This document shows, piece by piece, positions 1 through 6,763 of a DNA stretch of 8,623 bases (position 1 is its first letter; each line of letters starts with the position of its first letter). Both the position numbers and the translations under genes were made by a program. The stretch is from Gemmatimonadaceae bacterium (GTDB lineage Bacteria; Latescibacterota; UBA2968; UBA8231), in assembly GCA_002726335.1 (NCBI GenBank), contig PBSR01000022.1, positions 1 to 8,623 on the forward strand. Reading direction: 5' to 3'. The notes under the pieces were generated by a model, which was given only the letters and a program-made list of their open reading frames with translations, was not told the origin of the DNA and made no database searches.

Positions 1-1
1 C

Positions 2-727
2 ACCGGCGAGATGACCCGTCGCTACACCCTTCTCTCCGGCACCAATCATCGCAACCTCGAAACCTACAACCGTGATGCCGAGGACACCGATCGCGAAAAG
101 CTCTCCCACCTGGTGATAGTCATCGACGAACTCGCCGACCTGATGATGACGGCCCCCGCCGAAGTCGAGCGCTACGTCTGCCGCTTGGCCCAGATGGCCC
201 GCGCCGTTGGTATCCATCTCGTCATCGCCACCCAGCGGCCGTCCGTTGACGTCGTCACCGGACTCATCAAAGCCAACTTCCCCACCCGCGTCGCCTTCAT
301 GGTCAGCAGCCAGGTCGACTCCCGCACCATCCTCGACAGTGGCGGGGCCGAGCGCCTTGTCGGCCGTGGCGACATGCTCTACGCCTCCGCCGACTCCGGC
401 AAACTCACCCGCATGCAGGGCGCCATGGCCACCGACGACGAGATCCATCGTCTGGTACACCACTGGGCCGAGCAGGGCGACACCGACCGCGTCAGCGATG
501 AAGAAGTCGCCGACGCCGTCGAGTCCGGCGAACGCGAAGACGACGAACTCGTCGCCGACGCCGTCGATCTCGTCCGCCAGTTCAACTACGCGTCCGGCCC
601 GCTCCTGCAGCGCGAACTCAAAGTCGGCGCCAAGAAGGCCGCCAAGCTCATCGTCATTCTTGAAGAACGCGGAATCGTTGGGCCCGAGCGCGAGGGTCAT
701 CCCAGCCGCGAAGTCCTCGTCTCCTAG
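2..727 (+). CDS. ftsK: FtsK/SpoIIIE-family DNA translocase, C-terminal part (5' end outside window)
   Basis: This is the 3' part of a septal DNA translocase that pumps chromosomal DNA and coordinates segregation with division. The frame is open from base 2, so the ATG at 11 is internal and not the start. Visible parts are a MTRRYTLL...RNLETYN segment typical of the RecA-like motor, the Walker B strand LVIVIDELADLM (about 110-145), the ATQRPSVDVVTGLIKANFPTR signature (about 227-287), and the GGAERLVGRGDMLY segment near 340-382. After an acidic linker, about 542-724 encodes the winged-helix gamma domain (FNYASGPLLQREL...ILEERGIVGP), which in this family reads KOPS/SRS polarity sequences. Walker A and any N-terminal membrane segments lie outside the window. 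The end is intact at TAG 725-727. Family assignment is firm; FtsK versus SpoIIIE/SftA subtype cannot be settled without the N-terminus. Confidence 0.95.
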   Translation, partial: TGEMTRRYTLLSGTNHRNLETYNRDAEDTDREKLSHLVIVIDELADLMMTAPAEVERYVCRLAQMARAVGIHLVIATQRPSVDVVTGLIKANFPTRVAFMVSSQVDSRTILDSGGAERLVGRGDMLYASADSGKLTRMQGAMATDDEIHRLVHHWAEQGDTDRVSDEEVADAVESGEREDDELVADAVDLVRQFNYASGPLLQRELKVGAKKAAKLIVILEERGIVGPEREGHPSREVLVS

Positions 728-736
728 CCCCTCGCC

Positions 737-760
737 CGCCGCAAAGCGCGTTTGACGGCG
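737..760 (+). terminator. Stem-loop just after ftsK, possible weak terminator or selD leader hairpin
   Basis: Ten bases after the ftsK stop the sequence can fold into a 9-bp stem: CGCCG CAAA pairs with TTTG CGGCG around a GCGCG loop, with a single bulged A at 755. It is GC-rich at the base but no T-run follows, so it is not a classical intrinsic terminator. It ends 28 bases before the selD start, so it could instead act in the selD leader. The pairing is read directly; the role is inferred. Confidence 0.35.
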
Positions 761-788
761 CGGCCCGCCCCGGAAGAACATCTGGACC

Positions 789-1847
789 ATGGAATCCGAA
801 TCCAGCACCCCACGCCTGACGCGCTTCTCCCACGGAGCCGGCTGAGGCTGCAAGCTCTCCCCGAGCCAGCTTGCGCAGGTCCTGTGCGCCCTCCCACCCA
901 CCACCGATCCCAACGTCCTCGTCGGGGCCGTCGGTGGTGACGATGCCGCCGTGTACCGCATCGACGCTGACATGGCTCTGGTCATGACCACCGACTTCTT
1001 CACCCCCATCGTTGACGATCCCTTCGACTTCGGCCGCATCGCCGCCGCCAACGCCCTCAGCGACGTCTACGCCATGGGCGCCGATCCCTTCGCCGCCCTC
1101 AACCTCGCCTGCTTCCCTCGTGACGCCCTGCCGCTCTCCGTCCTCACCGACATCCTCCGCGGCGGTCACGCCATCTGCGAAGCGGCTGGCGTTGCCGTCA
1201 TCGGCGGCCACACCATCGATGATCCCGAGCCCAAGTTCGGCCTCGCTGTCACCGGTCGCGTCCATCCCGACCGCATCTTCACCAACGCCGGCGCCGCCAT
1301 CGGTGATCTGCTGGTGCTCACCAAGCCGCTTGGCACCGGTATCATCGGCACCGCCATTAAGCACGGCCACGCAGATCCCCACCACGCCTGCGCCGCCGTT
1401 GACTCCATGGTCGCCCTGAATCGCGGCGCTGCCGCCGCCATGCGTGTCGTCGGAGCTGGCGCCTGCACCGACATCACCGGCTTCGGCCTCCTCGGCCACC
1501 TGCTAAACATCGCCCGAGAATCCGCCGTCAGCCTTGAAATCGACTACCCGAGCCTCCCCGTCTTGCCCGGTGTCCACCGCTATATCGCCCGCGAAATCGT
1601 CCCCGGCGGCACCGAGCGCAACCTCACCGCCGTATCCTCCGAAGTTGCCTGGCCCACCGACCTTCCCGAATCTGCCCGGCTTCTCCTCGCCGACGCGCAG
1701 ACCTCCGGCGGCCTCGTGATTAGCGTCCCCGCCGACCGCGCCGATCAGCTCATAACCGCCATCGAGCGCGAAGGCGCCCCCTGCGCCGTGGTCATCGGCC
1801 GCGTCGTTACATCCGCCGCCGCCCCGCTAATCGTCCGGTCCGGCTGA
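789..1847 (+). CDS. selD: Selenide, water dikinase (selenophosphate synthetase), selenocysteine-containing form
   Basis: SelD makes selenophosphate from selenide and ATP, the selenium donor for Sec-tRNA and selenouridine. From ATG 789 the frame gives 352 residues, the usual SelD length, if UGA 843-845 (codon 19) is read as selenocysteine. The N-terminus reads LTRFSHGAG-U-GCKLSP, aligning with the E. coli catalytic loop SHGAG-C-GCK; U19 takes the catalytic Cys place and K22 is the essential Lys. Other family marks are GGDDAAV (D51, metal/ATP), TTDFFTPIVDDPFDFGRIAA, ALSDVYAMG (D92), IGGHTIDDPEPKFGLAVTG, TDITGFGLLGH (D228) and ADAQTSGGL. An in-frame TGA at 753 and no other ATG before the loop make 789 the only good start. 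The ribosome site is weak (GGAAG at 772-776, 12 bases away). A reading that stops at UGA would restart near GTG 951 and lose the active site. The gene follows ftsK by 61 bases with no other sel gene in view. Confidence 0.95.
843..845 (+). other. In-frame UGA recoded as selenocysteine (codon 19 of selD)
   Basis: The TGA lies in frame between conserved SelD residues on both sides (SHGAG before, GCK after), at the position held by catalytic Cys or Sec throughout the family. Homology runs unbroken across it, which argues against a true stop, frameshift or pseudogene. Recoding is inferred; it needs SelB, tRNA-Sec and a SECIS in this host. Confidence 0.92.
848..878 (+). promoter_or_regulatory. Candidate bacterial SECIS stem-loop downstream of the selD UGA
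   Basis: GCAAGCT at 850-856 is perfectly complementary to AGCTTGC at 868-874, enclosing an 11-base loop (857-867). The stem can extend by a U-G pair (849/875), or alternatively CTGC 848-851 can pair with GCAG 875-878. Inside the loop CTC 857-859 may pair with GAG 863-865. The hairpin starts five bases after the UGA, inside the coding sequence, as bacterial SECIS elements recognised by SelB do. The conserved G at the start of the apical loop seen in E. coli-type elements is not obvious here, so SelB recognition is inferred from position and pairing only. Confidence 0.6.
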
Positions 1848-1900
1848 TCCCTCCATCACCGGCTCCGCGCCCCTCGTCACGGCTCTTCCTCAAGAATCAT

Positions 1901-1906
1901 TACAAT
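1901..1906 (+). promoter_or_regulatory. Candidate -10 box (TACAAT) before the glycosidase-like gene
   Basis: TACAAT matches five of six bases of the sigma-70 -10 consensus and stands out in very GC-rich sequence, in an AT-richer patch from about 1890 to 1920. No convincing -35 lies 16-18 bases upstream. Transcription would start near 1913, leaving a leader of about 38 bases with no Shine-Dalgarno before ATG 1951. Confidence 0.35.
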
Positions 1907-1950
1907 AGGCGGATGTTTTCGCAGCCCCACACCTCCCACCCCATCCCTCT

Positions 1951-4233
1951 ATGCCGCGCCTTTCCCGCCGCGTAGTCCTCGGCGGCGGACTCACCGGCCT
2001 GTTCAGCGCCGGCCTGCCCGGCATCGCCATCGGCGCCGAGACCCCTGCTCCTAATCCCCTCGTCCCCGCCGACATCTCCTGGCGCGTCGATGGATTTCCC
2101 GAGATCGACGCCATGGTCCCCCTCATCCGCCGCGTCCTCGGCGCCGTCGCCACCAGCTTCCCCGGCCATCTCGGCCAGGTGTATGGATTCGACGCCGGCG
2201 CCCTCTACCCGGCCATCTTCGCCCGTGACTTCGCCACCGTCGCCGAATTCGCCGCCCATCTCTTCGCCCCCGACTTTCTCCGCACCCCTGTTGAAGAACT
2301 GCTCCTCACCCAGGAATTCCTCGCCGCCGACCCTCCATTTCGTGGGGCGGTCGCGGCCACGATCTCCGCCGGTGGCGAAGTCGACAAGGCCACTGTCGTC
2401 TCCGACGAAGAAACCAGCCTCATCCACGCCGCCTACGTCCATTTCCGCGCCACCGGCGGCGCTGCCTGGCTCACCTCGCTGATCTCCGGCAAATCGATCA
2501 TTACCCGCCTCAACGAGGCCATGTCCTACCTCCAACGCCAGCGCCGCGACGCCGACACCGGCCTTATCTGGCGCGCCCACACCACCGATTGGGGTGACGT
2601 GAAGCTCGAAGGCGGCTCCAATCCGACCGACTTCACCCCCGGCGACGCCGTCATCGCCGGCATCTTCGACCAGGCCCTCACCTACCGCGCCCTCCTCGAA
2701 CTCCAGCAGATGAACGCCGCCGCCGGCGACCAGGGCGCCTCCTTCTTCTATGGCGACACCGCTCGTATCCTGCGCGACGCCACCAACCTCCACCTCTGGG
2801 ACGCCGTCCGCGGTCGCTATCGCATCCACAAGAATCTCTCACCGGTCTCCATCCCGGTCGACACCGACAACATCTTCACCCTCGGCAATCACATCGCCGT
2901 CGACACCGGCCTGGCCAGCGACGAACAGGCCCTCCAGATCTTCAGCAACACCCTCAACACTGCCTTCAAATCCGGTATCAACCGGCCTGGCCTCACGCTC
3001 TGGCCCCCCTATCCCACCGGTGTTTTTAACCATCCCAACATGGAGTCCGGCGAATACCAGAACGGCGGCGTCTGGGACTGGTGGGCCGGCCCGCAGGTCA
3101 TTGGCGAATTCACCCGCGGGGGATCGGCGATCGCCTTCGACCACCTCCTCGCCACCGCCCGCCACTGGCAGCGCACCGGCCAGATCACCGAATGGTTCCA
3201 CTACGCCACCAACTCCGACCAGGGCAGCCTCGACTTTGGCGGCGCCGCCGCCGCCATGGGCCTGGCCGTTACCCGCGGACTCTTCGGTGTCGAAATCACC
3301 TCCGATGGCTACACCGTCAACAGCCACCTCGCCCCCCACACCGGGGCCATCGATCTCACGCATCAGCCCACTGGCACCAGCCTGAGTGTCAACCAGACCG
3401 GCGGCGCCGACTGGGTCGCCGCCACCGTCAACAGCAACGCCACCGGCTCCGTCAGCCTCAATATTCCCTACTCCTGGGAAAACGTCCTTACCCTTCTCGA
3501 TGACGTCCCCGCCGGCGCGGGCGCCCTCCGTCGCCTCAACGACTCCGCCAGCCTCCCCCTCGCCGTTCCCACCGGAGCCCACGTCGTCGCCATCCTGCGC
3601 GCCGCCACCAACGACATCACCGCCGCCTGGGACACCTCCTACGCTGGCTTTCACGACCTCGCCGCCGGCAGTGGCTTCTGGGTCTCCAACTCCGCCGCCA
3701 TCGGGATGTGGGCCAGCTACCGCGCCCTTGGTGGTCGCGACCGGCTCGGCCCCGCCGTCTCCGGTCGCTTCGTTCTCGATGGCCTCATCGCCCAGGCCGC
3801 TCAGAAATTCGTCCTCCAATGGGAGCCCACCCTCGGCCGGGCGGTCATCGCCCCTATCTTCAGCCTCCTGTCCGCCGCCGGGCTTGACGGCTGGCTCCAG
3901 GCCACCAACGGCATCCCGCTTCCCGAATCCGGCGGACCGCGCATGACCCTCGTCGACAACGACGCCGCCATCCGTGACGTGTTCTTCGCCGAACCCGACT
4001 GGGGCGGTTTCTACGGCCTCCCGGTCGCCTGGTCCCAAGATGCCACCGTCTCCATCCTGCGCACCGAGCGCGCCGTCTTCCAGCGCTGGAAGGTAGACAC
4101 TCCCTGGGCCCCCGCCGGTGTTGTCACCATCGCCAACAGCGGGTCCATCGCCGCCGCCGCCGGCCTCATCCCCACCGCCGCCATCGCCTACGTCCCCGGC
4201 CTCCCCGTCCTTCCCCTACCTCCCAGCGTCTGA
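1951..4233 (+). CDS. Tat-exported (alpha/alpha)6-barrel glycosidase-like protein with C-terminal LGFP-like repeats
   Basis: A 760-residue protein probably acting outside the cytoplasmic membrane. Residues 1-30 look like a Tat signal: twin arginine in LSRRVVLGGG, a hydrophobic stretch, and a likely cleavage after AIGA. Residues about 45-445 resemble the six-hairpin glycosidase fold used by glucosidases and debranching enzymes: an acidic aromatic segment GLIWRAHTTDWGD (204-216), HLWDAVRGRYRIH (281-293) and ESGEYQNGGVWDWWAGP (365-381), like the catalytic-cleft YQNGGxW motif. D213, D216, E366 and E368 are candidate catalytic acids, not proven. Residues about 446-550 look like a beta-sandwich. From 575 two degenerate repeats (584-646, 674-739) resemble LGFP-like modules that may bind the cell surface. 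The family and substrate are not resolved. TAG 1906-1908 is in frame upstream and no Shine-Dalgarno precedes ATG 1951, but the Tat motif directly after it supports this start. Confidence 0.75.
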   Translation: MPRLSRRVVLGGGLTGLFSAGLPGIAIGAETPAPNPLVPADISWRVDGFPEIDAMVPLIRRVLGAVATSFPGHLGQVYGFDAGALYPAIFARDFATVAEFAAHLFAPDFLRTPVEELLLTQEFLAADPPFRGAVAATISAGGEVDKATVVSDEETSLIHAAYVHFRATGGAAWLTSLISGKSIITRLNEAMSYLQRQRRDADTGLIWRAHTTDWGDVKLEGGSNPTDFTPGDAVIAGIFDQALTYRALLELQQMNAAAGDQGASFFYGDTARILRDATNLHLWDAVRGRYRIHKNLSPVSIPVDTDNIFTLGNHIAVDTGLASDEQALQIFSNTLNTAFKSGINRPGLTLWPPYPTGVFNHPNMESGEYQNGGVWDWWAGPQVIGEFTRGGSAIAFDHLLATARHWQRTGQITEWFHYATNSDQGSLDFGGAAAAMGLAVTRGLFGVEITSDGYTVNSHLAPHTGAIDLTHQPTGTSLSVNQTGGADWVAATVNSNATGSVSLNIPYSWENVLTLLDDVPAGAGALRRLNDSASLPLAVPTGAHVVAILRAATNDITAAWDTSYAGFHDLAAGSGFWVSNSAAIGMWASYRALGGRDRLGPAVSGRFVLDGLIAQAAQKFVLQWEPTLGRAVIAPIFSLLSAAGLDGWLQATNGIPLPESGGPRMTLVDNDAAIRDVFFAEPDWGGFYGLPVAWSQDATVSILRTERAVFQRWKVDTPWAPAGVVTIANSGSIAAAAGLIPTAAIAYVPGLPVLPLPPSV
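3700..4167 (+). repeat. Two tandem degenerate LGFP-like protein repeats in the glycosidase C-terminus
   Basis: Residues 584-646 and 674-739 share a pattern: an aromatic or hydrophobic helix, a Gly-rich turn followed by a G-x-P-V or G-P-A-V core (DRLGPAVSG, FYGLPVAWS), a strand ending in an aromatic pair before W (AQKFVLQWEP, AVFQRWKVD), and a closing SxxSxAAAGL-like segment (FSLLSAAGL, SIAAAAGL). The spacing matches well by eye. They are not nucleotide repeats, so the duplication is old. Confidence 0.5.
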
Positions 4234-4280
4234 CCGCAGCCGGTAACATCGGGGTGTACTTCTGCAGGAGATAATCCACC

Positions 4281-5456
4281 TTGCGCATCCTCCTTTACAC
4301 CGGCAAAGGCGGCGTCGGCAAGACTAGCGTCGCCGCCGCCTCCGCCCTGCGTTGCGCCAGTCTCGGCTACCGCACCATCGTCTTCAGCACCGACTCCGCC
4401 CATAGCCTTGGCGACAGCTTCGATCTCGAATTGGGCCCCGAGCCGACCCCCATCGTCGACAACCTCTGGGGCCAGGAGTGCGACATCTCCTACAACCTTG
4501 ATCGCCACTGGGGAACCGTACAGAAATGGGTCCAATCCCTCCTCCAGTGGCAGGGCGTAGACTCGATGGTCGCCGAAGAAATCGCCGTTCTCCCCGGAAT
4601 GGAAGAACTCGCCAACCTGCTCTGGATCAATCAGCATCACGCCGAAGGGAAGTTCGACGTAATCATCGTCGACTGCGCCCCCTCCGCCGAGACCTTCCGC
4701 CTACTCTCCTTCCCCGATGTTGCGCGCTGGTGGATCGACAAGCTCCTCCCCATCGAGCGCACGCTCACCCGCGTCGCCCGTCCGTTCATGCGCGCCGTCA
4801 CCAAGATGCCAGTACCCGAGGAGGCCGTCTTCGACGCCGTTGACGATCTCGTTGGCTATCTCGACAACCTCCAGGCGCTCCTCTCCGACCGCGAACTCTC
4901 CTCCATGCGCATGGTCCTCAATCTTGAGAAGATGGTCATCAAGGAGTCCCAACGCAACTTCACCTACCTCTCCCTTTACGACCATTCCGCCGACGCCATC
5001 GTCGTCAACCGGGTCATCCCTCCCGAGGTCGAAGATCCATTCATGCACAACTGGCGAAACCTCCAGAACGAACACCTCCAGACCGTCCACGACATCTTCT
5101 CCCCCATCCCGATCCTTGAAATCCCGCTCTTCCCCGCCGAAGTCGTCGGCGCCCCCATGCTCGAACACATGGCCGATGCTCTTTTCGGCGACCGCGATCC
5201 CACCGATTTACTGCACCACGGCCGCGCATTTCACATCGAACAGACAGACGATGGTTGCGATCTCATCATCCCGGCCCCGGCCATCGACAAGGCCGACATC
5301 GATCTCATCCGCAACGGCGATGAGATCGTCGTTCGCATGGGTGCCCTGAAGCGTCACATCGTTCTGCCCCGCTCCATGATGCAGTTCCGGCACACCAGCG
5401 CCCGTCTGTGCGAAGGCTCCCTCAGCATCCACTTCGTCCGCCCACCCCGCCCCTGA
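4281..5456 (+). CDS. ArsA/Get3-family ATPase with C-terminal HSP20-like domain
   Basis: A 391-residue cytoplasmic P-loop ATPase of the anion-pump/Get3 (SIMIBI) class. Seen directly: deviant Walker A TGKGGVGKTS (7-16) with the signature Lys, switch I-type STDSAHSLGDSF (36-47, usually DPAHSLGDAF), switch II-type DCAPSAETFRLLSFP (131-145, usually DTAPTGHTLRLL), and the nucleotide-base segment VVNRVIPP (241-248). Residues about 316-386 match the small HSP20-like domain attached to some bacterial ArsA homologues (DLIIPAPAIDKADIDL...DEIVVRMG..KRHIVLP). It has one ATPase half, unlike the duplicated ArsA of arsenic operons, and no arsB, arsD or arsR lies nearby, so arsenite export is unlikely. A chaperone or targeting role is inference. 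Start TTG 4281 has AGGAG at 4266-4270, ten bases upstream, and puts the P-loop at the usual distance. It follows the glycosidase gene by 47 bases. Confidence 0.9.
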   Translation: MRILLYTGKGGVGKTSVAAASALRCASLGYRTIVFSTDSAHSLGDSFDLELGPEPTPIVDNLWGQECDISYNLDRHWGTVQKWVQSLLQWQGVDSMVAEEIAVLPGMEELANLLWINQHHAEGKFDVIIVDCAPSAETFRLLSFPDVARWWIDKLLPIERTLTRVARPFMRAVTKMPVPEEAVFDAVDDLVGYLDNLQALLSDRELSSMRMVLNLEKMVIKESQRNFTYLSLYDHSADAIVVNRVIPPEVEDPFMHNWRNLQNEHLQTVHDIFSPIPILEIPLFPAEVVGAPMLEHMADALFGDRDPTDLLHHGRAFHIEQTDDGCDLIIPAPAIDKADIDLIRNGDEIVVRMGALKRHIVLPRSMMQFRHTSARLCEGSLSIHFVRPPRP

Positions 5457-5480
5457 CCGCTCCCCGTCCCGCCGTATAAT
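5453..5480 (+). promoter_or_regulatory. Sigma-70-type promoter for the class V PLP enzyme gene
   Basis: A perfect -10 box TATAAT lies at 5475-5480, with CTGACC at 5453-5458 (four of six bases of TTGACA) across a 16-base spacer. The -35 overlaps the stop codon of the ATPase gene. Transcription would begin near 5487, giving a leader of about 36 bases that contains a small CGCG-TTCA-CGCG hairpin and the GGAGG ribosome site. Confidence 0.5.
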
Positions 5481-5511
5481 CCGGGAACCTGACCGCGTTC
5501 ACGCGTCCCAC

Positions 5512-5516
5512 GGAGG
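5512..5516 (+). promoter_or_regulatory. Strong Shine-Dalgarno (GGAGG) deciding the TTG start at 5523
   Basis: GGAGG lies six bases before TTG 5523. It is the best ribosome binding site in the window and fixes a non-ATG start for the PLP enzyme. Confidence 0.75.
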
Positions 5517-5522
5517 TCCAAT

Positions 5523-6689
5523 TTGTCCGCCGGTACCAACTCCATCGATGTCGACCTCGCCCGATGCGAACGCCCCGCCCTCGCCGACATGACCTACCTC
5601 AACACCGGCACCTCCGGCATTGTCGCCGAGCCCATCGTTGACGCTCTCCTCGAAAACACCCGTTTCGCAGAGCGTCACGGGCACCGCGGTTACGAGCCTC
5701 AAAAAGAGAAGATCGAGGCCTCCCGCGAAACTCTCGCGACCTTTCTCGGCGCCGACGCCGACGAAATCGGCTTCGCCATCAACGCCACCGAAGCCGTCAA
5801 CTGGATCGCATCCTCTTTCCGTTTTCAGCCCGACGACGAAGTCCTTATCTCCCTCGCCGAGCACCCCTCCATGAACCTCCCCTGGTCCTATCAACAGGAC
5901 CGCGGCCGCGTCCGCCTCCGCTGGTTCGAAGTCAGCCATGATCCTGCCGAAACCCTCCAGAACATCCAGGACGGCATCACCTCCCGCACCCGTATGATCG
6001 CCCTCAGCCACGTGGAGCGTCACCACGGCGTCCGGGTGCCGGCCGCCGAAATATGCGCCCTCGCCCGCTCCGCCGGCCTCGTCGTCCTGCTTGACGGCGC
6101 CCAGTCCGTCGGCCAGTTCCCGGTCGACTTCCACGCCCTCGAGATCGACTTCTACGCCGCCAACTGCCACAAATGGCTCTGCGGCCCCAACGGCACCGGT
6201 GTCTTCTACTGCCGCCGCGATCGTCTCCACCTGCTCGACCAGGCCCACGTTGGCCCGGGCAGCAACGAAACCTGGGACCGCATCGGCGGCGTCGTTCTCA
6301 CCAACAAGGCCGACCGCTTCGAGTATGGCACCCGCAGCTTAGGCGTCGCCGCCACCATCGGCGACACCGTCCGCGCGTTCGAGGCCATCGGACCCGCCGC
6401 CATCGAAGCCCGGCTCCAATCCCTTTCCGCCGGCATCCGCCGGCGCATTGCCGAGCGCAACTGGCAACTAACCAGCCCGCCCGAGTGGGAGCGTGGCTCC
6501 GCCCTCGTCTCCTTTAACATCCCCGATGTCGATGGCCACGAGTTGACCAAAGAGCTCCAGGCCTCCGCCGCCACCTGGCTTTCCTCCAACACCAGCGACG
6601 GCATCCGCTTGTCGCCCCACTTCTACAACACGGAAGAAGAAATCGATCGCGCCTTCCAAAACATTGAGAGACTGGCCACCGGGAGCTAA
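5523..6689 (+). CDS. Class V aminotransferase-fold PLP enzyme (cysteine desulfurase / isopenicillin-N epimerase-like)
   Basis: A 388-residue fold-type I PLP enzyme, complete in length. Visible landmarks: TYLNTGTSG (24-32) at the N-terminus, INATEAVNWIA (86-96) around the cofactor phosphate, AEHPSMNLPW (112-121) with H114 expected to stack on PLP, LDGAQSVGQFPVDF (190-203) with D191 for the pyridine nitrogen, and CHKWLCGPNGTG (215-226) with K217 as the Schiff-base lysine. FEYGTRSLG (267-274) and RLSPHFYNT (362-370) follow; R362 should bind a substrate carboxylate. The mobile-loop catalytic Cys of SufS-type desulfurases is absent, with SPHFYNT in its place. It is therefore closer to the epimerase-like, EgtE-like or lyase-like branch than to Fe-S cluster assembly. 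The substrate is unknown. It starts at TTG 5523 with its own promoter and strong ribosome site. Confidence 0.88.
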   Translation: MSAGTNSIDVDLARCERPALADMTYLNTGTSGIVAEPIVDALLENTRFAERHGHRGYEPQKEKIEASRETLATFLGADADEIGFAINATEAVNWIASSFRFQPDDEVLISLAEHPSMNLPWSYQQDRGRVRLRWFEVSHDPAETLQNIQDGITSRTRMIALSHVERHHGVRVPAAEICALARSAGLVVLLDGAQSVGQFPVDFHALEIDFYAANCHKWLCGPNGTGVFYCRRDRLHLLDQAHVGPGSNETWDRIGGVVLTNKADRFEYGTRSLGVAATIGDTVRAFEAIGPAAIEARLQSLSAGIRRRIAERNWQLTSPPEWERGSALVSFNIPDVDGHELTKELQASAATWLSSNTSDGIRLSPHFYNTEEEIDRAFQNIERLATGS

Positions 6690-6763
6690 ATTGGCATCGC
6701 TCCCCGGCCCTGTCTCCGGTCACCCGTCCCTACGTTTCAATCCCGCGTCTGCGAGACCCCTCT

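Noticed and set aside
752..940. Plus-strand 62-codon frame between ftsK and selD
   Set aside because: It overlaps the recoded selD N-terminus in another frame, is Pro/Arg/His-rich and shows no domain.
654..1499. Long minus-strand open frame (281 codons) opposite ftsK end and selD
   Set aside because: Gly/Val/Asp/Glu-rich low-complexity translation is what GC-rich, C-ending codons give on the opposite strand. The plus strand carries clear SelD homology.
951..1847. selD as a 298-residue protein starting at GTG 951
   Set aside because: That start removes the catalytic loop, Lys and first metal-binding Asp, all of which are encoded in frame just upstream across the UGA.
3081..3503. Plus-strand 140-codon frame inside the glycosidase gene
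   Set aside because: The Arg/His/Pro-rich frame is nested in a well-supported gene and has no ribosome site.
1900..4038. Two minus-strand open frames of 309 and 399 codons opposite the glycosidase gene
   Set aside because: Their composition is shadow-like (Gly, Asp, Glu, Val repeats without domains), while the plus frame has a Tat signal and glycosidase-like motifs.
4244..4249. TAACAT as a -10 box for the ATPase gene
   Set aside because: It matches only four of six bases and has no acceptable -35 at 16-18 bases; too weak to list as a feature.
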